NCBI GenBank assembly: GCA_027922465.2
Contig: BQMF02000327.1
Coordinates: 62,001-126,000, forward strand
Length of the DNA: 64,000 bases
Source of the DNA: Turritopsis dohrnii
Taxonomy: Eukaryota > Cnidaria > Hydrozoa > Anthoathecata > Oceaniidae
Direction: 5' to 3'
The notes below the pieces were generated by a model, which saw only the letters and a list, made by a program, of their open reading frames with translations, did no database searches and had not been told where the DNA came from. A program made the translations under genes and the position numbers. This document shows positions 21,502-32,640 of the stretch, in pieces (the stretch's first letter is position 1; the number at the start of each line of letters is the position of its first letter).

Positions 21502-23429
21502 ATGTCGGTCTACGAGGCAATCAGGTTACAGTTTCCAGCAGAAGCACAAATCTTCATTGGTAAGCACTGTAATTTTCTATGATCATCTTCGTAATATAAA
21601 TTATAAAAGTTAATTATTGCATTGATATTTAGAACATGGTATTGTATCAGACCAAAATTTTAAACATGTTGTCTATGAAACTCTACAGGAGCTGTTTCCT
21701 GAGAGATATCAAATTTTGTGGAAGTTGATCAACCACAATGATATGGCGAGTTGATTAGATCTAGATTGGCTCCAGGTTAAACCTAATAATTAAATAAGAT
21801 TTTCCTCATTTAGAGACAGATGACAGATTATTCCAGTGAGGGTGACAATTCATCTAACAGGGTGAGTTTAGAACTTGTTGATTTCAAAATGGTTTAATGA
21901 AATTTTCTATTTCATTTAATGTGACCATTCCAGGGTAAATGAGGTATTGTTTTTGTAGCATTTAAAAGACCGCCATATCTCAGCTAAACCTTGTACTTTT
22001 TTTTCAGTACTGTGTGATTATTATTTTTCAGCATTTTTTTCTACAAACATTTCTAAATAAGTGAAAAAACATAATGTACACTGACCTTATTTTTACTTGA
22101 TTTTTTATGATTGTTGAAATTATGATCTTTTTCCATTATCAGTGGATGAGAAATAAAAGGACTGTCTTATCGTTTAACTCATTGGCTGCCGGGTATAAAG
22201 TGCGAAAAACCAGACACATTTTTCATGTAAACAAAATTAACACATACATCTTATAAAAAAACAGCTAGTTAGCTTTATTTATTCATTTTTTGTTGCTATG
22301 GTGAAGGCCACTGTCTGTGGCTTCGCGTTATTTCACCGCGTTGTTGCGCCACAGACTGTGTGGCTTCCGGCAGCGAATGAGTTAATCTATTATGAAAAAT
22401 AACTTGATTGGTAATTTGATCGGAAAACATTAACAATAACAATCTTAATTCCACTTTCAGTCTAGCTCGACCCTAGCATATTTCACCGGTGAGGAAGAAG
22501 TACCGGATGTAGAAAATGCCACACCACCATCTCGTCAACACAATATCAGGTTTATAAACCATTTTCAATCTTTGTTAGCAAATAACTGAACTTTAAGCCC
22601 ACTGTGATATACTTTCATGATGTTCTTTTTTAGAGAAATTGGCCGTGGTCAAAAAAAGAATTGCAGAAAGAAGAAAATCTGTGTCAATATGTTGGACCCA
22701 AATATGAACTATTGCGTGATAAGGCATTTGAAACAGCTATCGAAACAGATAGCGTTCCTCATGATTTGTATCGCAGATATATCAGAGGCACCGTTCATAT
22801 GATGAATTCTGTTTCATTTAAAAGTCACAACAGGTATCCTTTGGCTGTGTAGTTGGAGGAAATGGCGAAAGCCATTATAATAAAGTATCCAATATTAAAA
22901 GATGAAGTGACTGGTCATGTAAGAGATTTTGCTGTTTACAGTTATAGTTTCCCCTAGTGCATCTATCCCATACAATGGTTATTAAAGATTATATAACTCA
23001 AGTAAATTGTTTTGTCCTTTCAGGGCAAACTTTCCAAGCAATTAAAAGATAGGCTGAAAAATTCAAAAGCTCCTAAAAAGTTTTAAAAAGAAAACTTATA
23101 CCAATCGATGGAAATGTTTTGTAGAAAGCAATGAAGATGAAGTTGCGGAAATCACCAATAATGAGTCTGACGTTTCAAAAAAAAGCTTTTCTAAGGAAAT
23201 GGATAGTGATACAGTTGAGGGAACCCTACCAGATGCACAGAAGCAAATGACATCAGGTAAATCCATAAATTTTTGGTTCTTCTATTAGCTTTCAATTAAC
23301 TTGTAAATTATCTGGGGAAGATTCATGTCCGGAAATTTTAATTTTTTTCTTCAGCAATGGCTTCAAGAATACTACAAAAAGTATCACAGGAATGGAAGAA
23401 AAGGAGTCCCGATCATGAATTTATTGAAC

Positions 23430-25648
23430 ACACTGACAGTTTTAGCGGAGTCATTGCGACTCCTAAAAGGGAGTCATTGAACAATGATAACTTAAGAGAG
23501 TAAATCAGATGATACAGAGAGCATCTTAAGGGAGTCATTTTGCTTTTAAGGGGTGTCAATTTCAATTTCCTTAAAATGACCACCTTGAAGGGAATCAATT
23601 TGACTCCTTTAAGTGATCATAAGTGATGTAAGTTAAATGGCTCTTTAAGGGAATCATTTTGATGCTCGTCGGAGAGTCAAATCGAAAAACAAAGCCACTG
23701 TTTCGCACACTTTAAAAAATTTTACGTAAGCAATTCTTGAGTCTCAGATGTCACATAAAGGTATAAAAGATTTTACACCTTTAAACAATAAAAATACGGT
23801 TATTAAACTCTTAGAGGTACTTTCTTTGCATTTTACTAAATAATCATTCTTTTGTATAGATATTTGCCTGTATAATCACAAAAATTGTAAACTTATTTAA
23901 TACGACCGTACAATCGCATTGAATAAAAAAAACCATCTATAATTTATCAATTTCACTGGTTCACTGGTTTCATTGGTTACATATACGTATTTCATTAGGA
24001 GGTTTGTAGTTGTACTATTCTTGGATTCTTTTTTGGCGAAATTGAATGTGTCCGTGCGACTGACAGTTTCTTTCGTTTGTTTTCTTGTTCTTAAATAATC
24101 GGCTATTATTATTCTATATGATAAGTTAGCTTGCTTACTCCTTAGATTGCTTTAAAGAGCAACAAAACAACACTGATGATGACCCACAAAACACGGTCGG
24201 CTATGCAGACAGTAACTGAATATGTTATAAGTACGCTGTTTTTCCTTTATCAGCCAAATGAAAGTATTTGGGGAAAAGCTAAATGATTTTGAATGTCTAG
24301 CTACTATATTTTGGTTACTTGTGACAGCTTTAATTTTTACAGTATATTACTTTTTCTTTAGATTCTTATTATGAAATTTTCCTGTAAATTTGATTGCTCT
24401 TATAAAACAGTCAATTACAAATGGCTCGTGCGAAACTTTTGCAACTTTCATGCAATGCAGGGCAACTTCGCTATTCAATGCAATTCTTCTGGTTGAAATT
24501 CAAAAATCAAAAGAGCTGTGCAAAAACATCAAAGTTTAACATGAAGACTTAGTTCAGAGAATGATACACTCAAAGTGACTTTTAGATATCAATGCAAGTG
24601 GCAATAATCTTGCTGGTGATAGCAGTGATGATGAAGATGTTGATGATCAGTTTTTGAGCCGCACTGTTCCATGAATGGTGATGATGGTGTAGCAAATGTT
24701 TTAATTGAACTAAGAGAAATGCATGATATTACTCAAAGTGCAATTTTTTTATTTGTAATCAAATTATTGTTATAGTTTCATTTGTAAACGTCATTATTCG
24801 GCTGTATGTGACGTAATTTTTGAAAAGTTTTATCTTATTTAAACTGCAATCCAAAATTCAATTTTTTTTTGTGTTTGTATTTTCACTATTTTCGAGACAG
24901 AATTGGTATTCATTTTGAGTGAAATATTAATTAACGCAAATTAGCGCTGTGAAAAACTTTCTTCTCGGTTTTTCTTCATTCTCGGTCTACCTTTTATTGA
25001 AAAGTGGGGGAGACAATCGAATTATACTATATAAAAAAGATATATTGTATATCGTTGAAATTAAAAAACCCTCAAAAAATATTTGTTGTTATGAAATATC
25101 CAAGTTTGTATGTATGTATTCATAGCGTTTTATATGAAAAGATCAATACATGATTTCAAGTAAATGTCATTGTTTTCTTAATTATCTTGAGATCACCATG
25201 AAATCCGGGGGCAAGATCAGCAAGATGACCAAGCGTTGAGAATATTATAATACTGGAATGGGAGTCATTTAATATTAACACATTATGCCCAGAAGGGCGT
25301 CATTTGATATCAACGCAATGATGCTTTGAAGGGAGTCATAGCGGATTGAAGCTCTTAAGGTGACCAAAAAAATGACTCTTGTTTGAGCATTAATTCAAAA
25401 TGATACTCAAACGGGAGTCACGAAATGAGAATCGTAAGAGAGTCATTTTCAATTGACTCCCTTTGGAGAGTCACAAATATCGCCATTTTTGAAAACTGAA
25501 AGGGAGTCATTCATGGTAATGAGAAGCTAAAGGGAGTAAAAAAAGATACTTGTAAGGGAGTCAAAATGACTCGCAAAAGGAGTCGCCACAGGCACTCTGA
25601 AATGACTCCCTTAGAGTTCTCATATTGACTCTCGAAAAATTGTCAGTG
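23430..25648. mobile_element. CACTA/EnSpm-like element inside a SAMD3-like exon
   Basis: The termini are CACTGACAGTTTT (left) and, in reverse complement, CACTGACAATTTTT (right), flanked by a CA dinucleotide on both sides. Both ends carry many copies of a subterminal motif AAGGGAGTCATTT and its complement (23445-23670 and 25255-25615), a hallmark of CACTA elements. Removing the element and one CA restores the exon frame (FIE joined to QLLEEEF). The interior has no open transposase but holds a decayed C2H2 head (24380-24720), so it looks like a deletion derivative of a TNP2-type element. Confidence 0.85.
24380..24720 (+). pseudogene. decayed C2H2 head of a TNP2-like transposase within the CACTA element
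   Basis: The codons read CKFDCSYKTVNYKWLVRNF, NFHAMQGNFAIQCNSSG, a stop where the next Cys is expected, KRAVQKHQSL, and after a frame change an acidic linker GDSSDDEDVDD followed by LIELREMHDITQSA. The same order (finger, second finger after F..xC, acidic linker, LREx-h-I) is expected before the catalytic part of C2H2-headed TNP2-like transposases. It ties the CACTG-ended element to the transposase family at 12432-14409. Confidence 0.55.
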
Positions 25649-26579
25649 CAGCTTTTAGAAGAAGAATTTGTAGGGAGGCGCCAGTGGATCTCGGAATGTG
25701 ATCCAACAAACCGTCACGTAGAAGTTCTGTCAAAATATAAATGTTTTCACTATCAAAAACATGTACGTGAAGGGGTTTGTGTCATCAGACAAAGTTATGC
25801 TTTAGCCTAGCTTCATAACCTAACATTAATTAAACTGATTATGTTTTGTGATACGCATAGGTATTTGATGAGGTAAAGAGGATTTTACAAACTGATATTA
25901 ACATTACCAATGTCATTGCTCGTCTAGAAGATGAAATAGAAAGTCTCATTTTTTATGGTATCGTAAAGTACCAAATGATTCCGCCGTGCAATGATACAGG
26001 TAGATTATATTAATTTCATGTTCTGACTTTAGCTCCAAAATTGTCCTTGTTTACAGCTGAACAAAGAACACGCCTTTTCATACTTTAATCGGAGAAACTT
26101 TCGCGAATTGGAAAAATAGTAAAATTTTGCAAGATAAACTTTCGCGAATGAAGGAATTTTAGAAATAATTTTGGACATTTCATAGAAAGCAAAGGAATTT
26201 TCTATGTAGAGAATTGACTAAATAATTTGGTAGTATTAAGTTTCTCCAATTAAAGTAGTTATATGGTGGTGAAGGCTACTTCCAAACATCGCTAAAACAT
26301 CAAATGCTCGTTGTTTTAAATAAATATACAGCCATGCAAGCAAAGAGAATGAAATTTACTTCTTTCCTATACCAGAGATTCAAATATCCTATTTGTCATA
26401 AACAATTTGATGAATATAATTTCCAATAACAGTACCAAAAAAAACAAAAGACGACTGCCATTTTCACAGATCAAGTGAGTTTTATTGTATTGTATTGCCT
26501 AACAAGAATCTATATCCATTTCTTACAGTAAAAGATTTTGTGTATTTGACATTTTTATGATTGACATCTATCAACTTTC

Positions 26580-26740
26580 CTTTATGATACACTATTTGAA
26601 TTAGAAAACTTTTTTTCTTTGTAACTTTTTGATGTGGTGGCCCTTCCTTCGCTTAGATTAATTCTATTGAAGTGGTCTCCACTTATCTGTATTGAAATAA
26701 ATCGATACTTACTTACTGCTTACTTACTTACTATTCGCTA
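26580..26740 (+). repeat. possible retroposon tail with ACTT repeats
   Basis: Inside the last intron of the SAMD3-like gene, TATTGAAATAAATCGATACT is followed by ACTTACTTACT repeats. A short A-rich end plus tetranucleotide tail looks like a LINE or SINE 3' end. The same ACTT tail ends the SINE-like repeats at 46640 and 62352. Confidence 0.35.
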
Positions 26741-27241
26741 AATCTAGCCAACTTATCCAAATTGAAACACATTATCATTGTTCATGGTTCTGACGAAACC
26801 AAACTTTTTTTAAATGGTACATTGTTGATCACGCTAGTTGACAAGCACAAACGATTAGAATTGGCAATTGGTGTAATGGTTGGACATGATTATTACCTCT
26901 TCGACATTAACTATCCTAAACAGTTGGAGTTGCCATACTCAGTCATAAAGTACTTTATATTCAAGGATCAAAAAGTCCCAAAGGAAATTATCAAAAATTT
27001 GGATGTATTCATGGCATCATACACATCTTTTAAAGAGGAAAGACTTCGTAGTTTGTAGTGTATTTCATATGGTGGACTTTTTTTCTGTAACTAACTCTTT
27101 TGTTCTGTTAAACATTTTAGATTTAGCCATTTTTTGTTAAAGTTGTAAAGATGTTTATTGATAAGATAGATATCTGACAATCGATAATTGCTGTTTTTTT
27201 TCCGAAAGTTGTGTCTGAAGTGAGATTTCCCTCAAGAAGTA

Positions 27242-29224
27242 CAGTGTGTTTCAAAAAAGTGGCAACAAGAATTATAACCGCTTATATTTCAATAAATTCT
27301 GATGATAATTTTTTAAATTATTGAAAACCTTATTTTTTCCTCTTTCCAATGATGTATTTTTTTCGAAATTGGAAAAATAGAAAAAGAGAAAATCGAAAAA
27401 ATAACTCCAGAAAAACTCATTATTTTCTTAACGATCAATTAAGACGTGGCACAAAAAGTATAATTTAGCACAACAAAAAGAATCATTTCAGAAGTTCAGT
27501 ATTTATAATTTTCTTTAAGTCACCGTTTACACCAAAGACGAGTTACAATTTTATCAAAATAAAAAATAAAGTTTCTGTTTTAAGAAAACTGAAGTTGAAA
27601 AAACGTTCATCTAAAGACAAAATCAAGTTTTTTCAGGGGTGAAAATTTTATAAGAAGCGTGAAAACAATATTACGTTACTGCGCATTTACAAAATCGACA
27701 TTACACCATATTTTACTTAAGAAATAAAATTAGGATTGTTTAACACAACATCAAAACGAACTAAAAAGTTCAATTTCCCTCGACATGTCGGCCATTCTCT
27801 AGAATATATTTTTGCGCTCTATGTCTCATGCCTTGCATGACGTTCAATAAAATTTGTCGGTTGCCCCGGAGAATGTTCATTTCATTCACGATTCTTTGTC
27901 TTAAATCGTTCAAGTCAGCCATTGGTGAAGTGTAGACTTTTTGCTTCAAGTATCCCCATAAGAAAAAGTCACAGGGTGTAAGATGACCCATTGCAATCAC
28001 TCTCCGACCAAAAACATCCTGTAACCTTCTTCTTACAAGGCGCGTTCTATGAGGAGTTGCGCCATCTTGAACCCACCAGTCTGTTGTTTTGCAAGTTAGG
28101 GAGATTATAATTGTTAGAGAGCTGAAGAAAAGCTCGATTATTGAGCATCTCTAGATAAGTTCTCCCATTCACATTTGCATTGAAGAAAAAAGGGCCCAAA
28201 AGAGTGCCATTCCCACTCATCCCCACAGATGCAGCTTTCGTCTATCACCACTGACTTCAAAATTTGCAGTTGCTGGTGGGTTACCTTTGGGGGCATAACA
28301 GCGTGCATTTTGTGACGATAAGTGGCCATTCATGCCAAATGCAGCCTCATCACCAACAATAACATTCGCTAGGAATCTTGGGTTGTGACATGAATTTTCG
28401 AACCATCTCGAAAAATCAAGTCTTCTTTGAAAATCGTTGTTCTTTAATTCATGTCGGTTATGAACACGATATGGATGGTATTCCAAATCAGATCTTATGA
28501 TTCGGTGAACTGTAGAGCTGGAAAGTCCAAGTTGATTTCGTCTGCAACTCATCCTCTGGTTGTTATGAATTGCAACTTGAACTGCATTTATATTCTGGGG
28601 TGTTCTGCCAGTTCTCCTCCGTCCGCTATTTCCCTTGTGTCGATTTTCCAAAGTGACATTCTGAAGAAACTTTCTGACATTTTTGTGGATTGTCGCTTTA
28701 TTCGGAAGTGGACGCTGAGGGTATCTTCTTGCAAATTCAGTTAGAGTTTGGTTGATGCTCTTGGTCTCTAGGAAAACTGACACTAGACAAGTGCGCTGCT
28801 CCACAGTTAAATATTCAGGCATGATAAACACTTCTCAAAACTCACTTACTGTGCGTTAACTTGCCTCTCGTGTCTTTTCTGTTTTATTTTCAAGCACGCA
28901 AATTTATGGAAAATCAAGCAATTAACTGCCTTAATAGGAAGTCTCAAATGTAAAGTAAACTTGATAAAAGATTTCGCACCTTTAAAACAATGAAGATACG
29001 GTCGTAAATTTTTGTTTTAATTGATCGTTAAGAAAATAATGAGTTTTTCTAGAGTTATTTTTTCGATTTTCTCCTCTTCTATTTTTCCAATTTCGAAAAA
29101 AATACATCATCGGAAAGAGGAAATAATAAGGTTGTCAATGATATAAAAATTGTCATCCGATGATCAGAATTTATTGATACATAAGCGATTGTAATTCTTG
29201 TTGCAACTTTTTTGAAACACACTG
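27242..29224 (-). mobile_element. mariner/Tc1-type transposon, full ends
   Basis: It is flanked by TA (27240-27241 and 29225-29226). The ends are CAGTGTGTTTCAAAAAAGT and its complement, extended into long inverted repeats of roughly 200 bp with matching interior text such as AATGAGTTTTTCTRGAGTTA. It carries one transposase pseudogene on the minus strand. The length is 1983 bp. The same CAGTGTGTNTCA ends mark MITEs at 31585 and 38543 and a truncated copy at 62005. Confidence 0.9.
27770..28831 (-). pseudogene. mariner/Tc1-type transposase, frameshifted and missing the last catalytic segment
   Basis: The minus-strand start MPEYLTVEQRTCLVSVF is followed by a helix-turn-helix, RRTGRTPQNI, LSSSTVHRIIRSDL, and the first catalytic Asp in VIVGDEAAFGMNG. 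The frame then changes at about 28217 (SGNGTLLGPFFFNANVNG) and again before WWVQDGATPHRTRLV, which holds the second catalytic Asp. Next, RRVIAMGH runs straight into LTPCDFFLWGYLKQKV. The family has WPPRSPD between these, so an in-frame deletion has taken the third catalytic residue. It ends at ENGRHVEGN. The element cannot encode an active enzyme. Confidence 0.88.
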
Positions 29225-29961
29225 TAGTTTTCTAGACTAACAATGTAAGATTATAACATCTTAAATTAAGATTATGACATCCTAAATTTAGAACAAAATA
29301 GATAACCAAGAAAAAATGATCTTACCATTCGGACAAGTACAGAGAAACTTATTTTAATAATTTTTTTTCTTAAAATGAGAATTTTAGAATTTTCTCTGTT
29401 GTGTATTTAAATGTAAAGTCTATTTCAAATTAGCTGGCAGTGTTTTTTCAAACCTCAATAACTTTTGATAGAATTTGAATTAAGTAGCGATTTTGTGCTC
29501 GTTGGAAAGATTATCGGAAGTGGGATATGATTTTGATAAAAAAAATCGATGAAATATCGAAAATGAAGAAGAAAAACGAAAAAGAAAAAAATCAACTTCT
29601 TGTCCATTCATGCTATGGACATGAGTTTCACACACGGGAAACTTTAATCTTAGCTCAACTAAAATGTGAAAAAAATTGAAAAATATTCTTGCAATCGGAA
29701 GAAACCAACAAGGTAAGATTTTTTTGACTTTTAATGTTTTACAGAAACATTGAAAAATACGGGGGTTTGCAAAAAAATTAATGCATTGGTCGTAAATTTC
29801 ACGTTTGAACAGCAATTAAAAAGTCAGATAAAAGATGTGACGAAAAGTCCCAAGGGTAAAACCAAAGAAACAGGTTTAAGAGTTTTCTTTAAAAAAATCA
29901 ACCTTTAAAAGCTTTCTGATGAGAAACAGATTTCTTTCTTACTTTGCAAGTTTGTCTAGCC

Positions 29962-31365
29962 ATGGAATCTGTTGGTAAACGAAAAGCTTCTTCTCTGCAA
30001 AACCTTCTGCCATGTCCTCCAGTCAAAAAACGTAAGAAAAATGTGAACAATAAAGTTGAAATTAAAAATTCGTATTCTGAAGATGCTCAGGAAATCATAA
30101 GAAACATTAAGTCCTGGTTAGAGGATGCCGTTGCCAGAGAGAAGAGGGGTGAACCAGTATTTTTGTCAAAAAACGTGGCAAAATTAACTGCCGAAATGTG
30201 CAAAGTATCTGAAAGAACAGCTTATCGTTTTTCATCAAAATCTGCTGAACGTGACGGTGAACCTTCAAAGCCGGGCCCGAAACCAACCCAAATTGATGAT
30301 TTTGATAAAGCGGCGATTTCGAGAATTATTTTAGGATTTTACAAAAAGCCTATTCCAGAAATACCAACAATCGAAAAGATCTATAAGGTAGTACGAGAGC
30401 TTCCGGATTTCCCAGAAATCAGCCAAACTTTATTATTTCGTGTAATCAAAACGCTCCGTTTTGTTTGTAAACGTCGCAATAAGAAGATGCAGGTGTACCA
30501 GAGGCTTGATGTCGTAGTTCAGAGACACAAATATCTTCGCAGAATTAAAGAGCTGAGAGAAAAGGGTTACCAGGTCTTTTACCAGAATGAGACTTGGTGC
30601 AACACTAATCACACCCGAGAATTTATCTGGCAAAAGGAAGATGAAGAAAATTCTCTTATTAGCGATTCAGTATGGCGTGGTGGATTGAAAGTGCCTTCCG
30701 GAAATGGTAATCGTTTGATTATAAATAATATTGGCTCATCCACAGGGTTCCTGAAAGGAGCTGGCGAATGTTTTATTGGCAAGAAAAACACAAGCGATTA
30801 TCATCATGAGATGAACGGCCCTCACTTTGAGGATTGGTTCGAAAATAAAGTTCTTCCAGCTCTGCCAGACAAATCCGTCGTTGTTCTGGACAACGCAAAG
30901 TATCACTCTCGAATAACCGAAAATAGCAGGCGACCAACAACGAGCTGGAGAAAAGCAGAAATTCAGGAGTGGTTGACGAAGAAGAGTATTCCGTTCGAAA
31001 AGAGTGACACCAAACCTATTTTATTGGATAAGCGGCAGCTGGTTCCAGATATCAAAGAATATCGTCTAGAACAGATGACAAAAAATTTTTGTGAAACAAA
31101 TGGTAAGGAAATTGAGATTCTTCGTCTTCCCGTTGGACATTCTGAGCTCAATCCGATTGAGCTCATTTGGGCAAAAATAAAATCAGAAGTAGCTCGGAAA
31201 AACGTAACATGTAAAATTACAGATGTTAAAAAGTTAGTGGAAGATGCGACAAATAACGTCAAAGAAAGTAACTGGTTCAAGGCTGAAAACCATGCCAAGA
31301 CGGTTGAGGCAGAGTTTCGCAAAAGGACTTTGGGACGGATGAGGTTTCAAATGACCGTTTTATAA
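29962..31365 (+). CDS. Tc1/IS630-like DDE transposase with altered first catalytic residue
   Basis: The first ATG in frame is at 29962 (CCATGGAATC), giving 467 residues. The N-terminus has a nuclear-localisation-like PVKKRKKN, then a helix-turn-helix region (KVSERTAYRFSSK; TIEKIYKVVREL; QTLLFRVIKTLRF). The catalytic core shows FYQNETWCNTNHT, where relatives have a D-E-T-W box, so the first catalytic Asp reads Asn. The second Asp is in VVVLDNAKYHSR, and the final Glu is in LPVGHSELNPIELIWAKIK. The C-terminus is odd: the ORF ends MTVL, yet the next frame continues IGESDDENSSDDEDEIDNL, the acidic tail typical of such proteins, so one base change in phase has trimmed it. The ORF is otherwise open over 1.4 kb. 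It is probably inactive in catalysis but may still bind its TIRs. Confidence 0.88.
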   Translation: MESVGKRKASSLQNLLPCPPVKKRKKNVNNKVEIKNSYSEDAQEIIRNIKSWLEDAVAREKRGEPVFLSKNVAKLTAEMCKVSERTAYRFSSKSAERDGEPSKPGPKPTQIDDFDKAAISRIILGFYKKPIPEIPTIEKIYKVVRELPDFPEISQTLLFRVIKTLRFVCKRRNKKMQVYQRLDVVVQRHKYLRRIKELREKGYQVFYQNETWCNTNHTREFIWQKEDEENSLISDSVWRGGLKVPSGNGNRLIINNIGSSTGFLKGAGECFIGKKNTSDYHHEMNGPHFEDWFENKVLPALPDKSVVVLDNAKYHSRITENSRRPTTSWRKAEIQEWLTKKSIPFEKSDTKPILLDKRQLVPDIKEYRLEQMTKNFCETNGKEIEILRLPVGHSELNPIELIWAKIKSEVARKNVTCKITDVKKLVEDATNNVKESNWFKAENHAKTVEAEFRKRTLGRMRFQMTVL

Positions 31366-31584
31366 TTTCAATCGGTGAATCAGATGATGAAAATTCTTCT
31401 GATGATGAAGATGAGATTGATAACTTGTAATGCTTTGGTACTTTTTTCTCTGTGGTAACTTTCTAATATTTCGTGTTAAAAAGAATTTTTTGTCGTTACA
31501 TTCTTTTTGTATCATATAAAAGAATTGTATTTGCTATTGTTACAAGATTTACTGCTAAATAGTTGGACACCATTAATAAAACTA

Positions 31585-32199
31585 CAGTGTGTATCAAAAT
31601 GTCTTATCCACCAACTTTCAAGGCGTATATTTCATTACATGTTTGATAAAATATTGTGAATTTTATATCACAAGAAAGAGCTTTTCATGCTCTATCCGTT
31701 AATATAAAATGATTGCCAAAATATTTGTTCTTCGAAAAGATATTGAAGAAAAACTCAACGATTTGGCTCATTAAATTTTTAAAAGTCAATTAACTGACAT
31801 GCTAATGACTTTTTAATGGTGAAATTTTCTTTTGTTGTGCTCATGAAACCTTTAGAAAGTTTTAAGTATAGCTTTGCGTATGAATTTCCCATAACAACTA
31901 ATCTTAAAAATTTCAAATAAAAATTTTTTACTGTGTGATGATTTTTTATTTTTTCATTGTGTTTACAAATGGCCTTCATTGTAAATTGAGTTAATTGACT
32001 TTTAAGAATTTAATGAAGCAAGTCGTTGAGTTTTTCTTCAATATCTTTTCGAAGAACAAATATTTTGGCAAACATTTTATATTAATGGATAGAGCATGAA
32101 AAGCTCTTTCTTGTGATATATAATTCACAATATTTTATCAGACATGTAATGAGATATACGCCCTGAAAGTTGGTGGATAAGACATTTTGATACACACTG
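31585..32199. mobile_element. 615-bp mariner-type MITE nested in the Tc1-like element
   Basis: TA-flanked (31583-31584, 32200-32201). The ends are CAGTGTGTATCAAAATGTCT and its complement. The two halves are long inverted repeats (GTTGGTGGATAAGACATTTT; AGAGCATGAAAAGCTC), so transcripts would fold back almost over the whole length. No coding capacity. Confidence 0.88.
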
Positions 32200-32640
32200 T
32201 ATATGTCATTCATTAAATCCCTCTAGACACAAGTTGCACGATTAATTACGTAAGTAAATGTACTTATACGTTACCCCCTGATTTTTCATGAATTTCTAAT
32301 TTTCCTATTCTGTCAAAGAAAGTCAACTCAAGCTCTTTTGATAGCCATATCTTCCGATTGCAAGAATATTTTTCAATTTTTTTTCACATTTTAGTTGAGC
32401 TAAGATTAAAGTTTCCCGTGTGTGAAACTCATGTCCATAGCATGAATAGACAAGAAGTTGATTTTTTTTCTTTTTCGTTTTTCTTCTTCATTTTCGATAT
32501 TTCATCGATTTTTTTTATCAAAATCATATCCCACTTCCGATAATCTTTCCAACGAGCACAAAATCGCTACTTAATTCAAATTCTATCAAAAGTTATTGAG
32601 GTTTGAAAAAACACTGCCAGCTAATTTGAAATAGACTTTA

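Larger units (their letters stand above)
21502..27058 (+). pseudogene. SAMD3-like multi-exon gene, interrupted
   Basis: Spliced plus-strand exons read MSVYEAIRLQFPAEAQIFI, then (acceptor at 21632) EHGIVSDQNFKHVVYETLQE and LFPERYQILWKLI (a SAM-like domain), an acidic linker, PKYELLRDKAFETAIETDSV with a YP...EEMAKAIIIKYPILKD segment, KLSKQLKDRLKNSKAPKK, MASRILQKVSQEWKKRSPDH, then RRQWISECDPTNRHVEVLSKY, an exon VFDEVKRILQTDIN...IFYGIVKYQM, and a last exon with IIIVHGSDETKLFLNG and YYLFDINYPKQL. This order matches SAMD3-like proteins abundant in fish and cnidarians, function unknown. Introns have GT..AG ends. Lesions are an in-frame TAG between YPLAV and LEEMAK (22849), a stop/frame change after KAPKKF (about 23083) and a 2.2-kb CACTA insertion in an exon. 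Confidence 0.75.
29416..32638 (+). mobile_element. Tc1/IS630-like transposon with about 290-bp TIRs
   Basis: It is flanked by TA at 29414-29415 and 32639-32640. The left end AAGTCTATTTCAAATTAGCT is mirrored at the right end, and the inverted repeat continues for roughly 290 bp (29416-29705 against 32350-32638). It contains a 468-codon transposase ORF and a nested 615-bp MITE. The arms are nearly identical, suggesting a fairly young insertion. Confidence 0.9.

Noticed and set aside
29480..29815. Minus-strand ORF, mirrored at 32358-32543
   Set aside because: Both copies lie in the TIRs of the Tc1-like element; the mirrored ORFs are by-products of the repeat.
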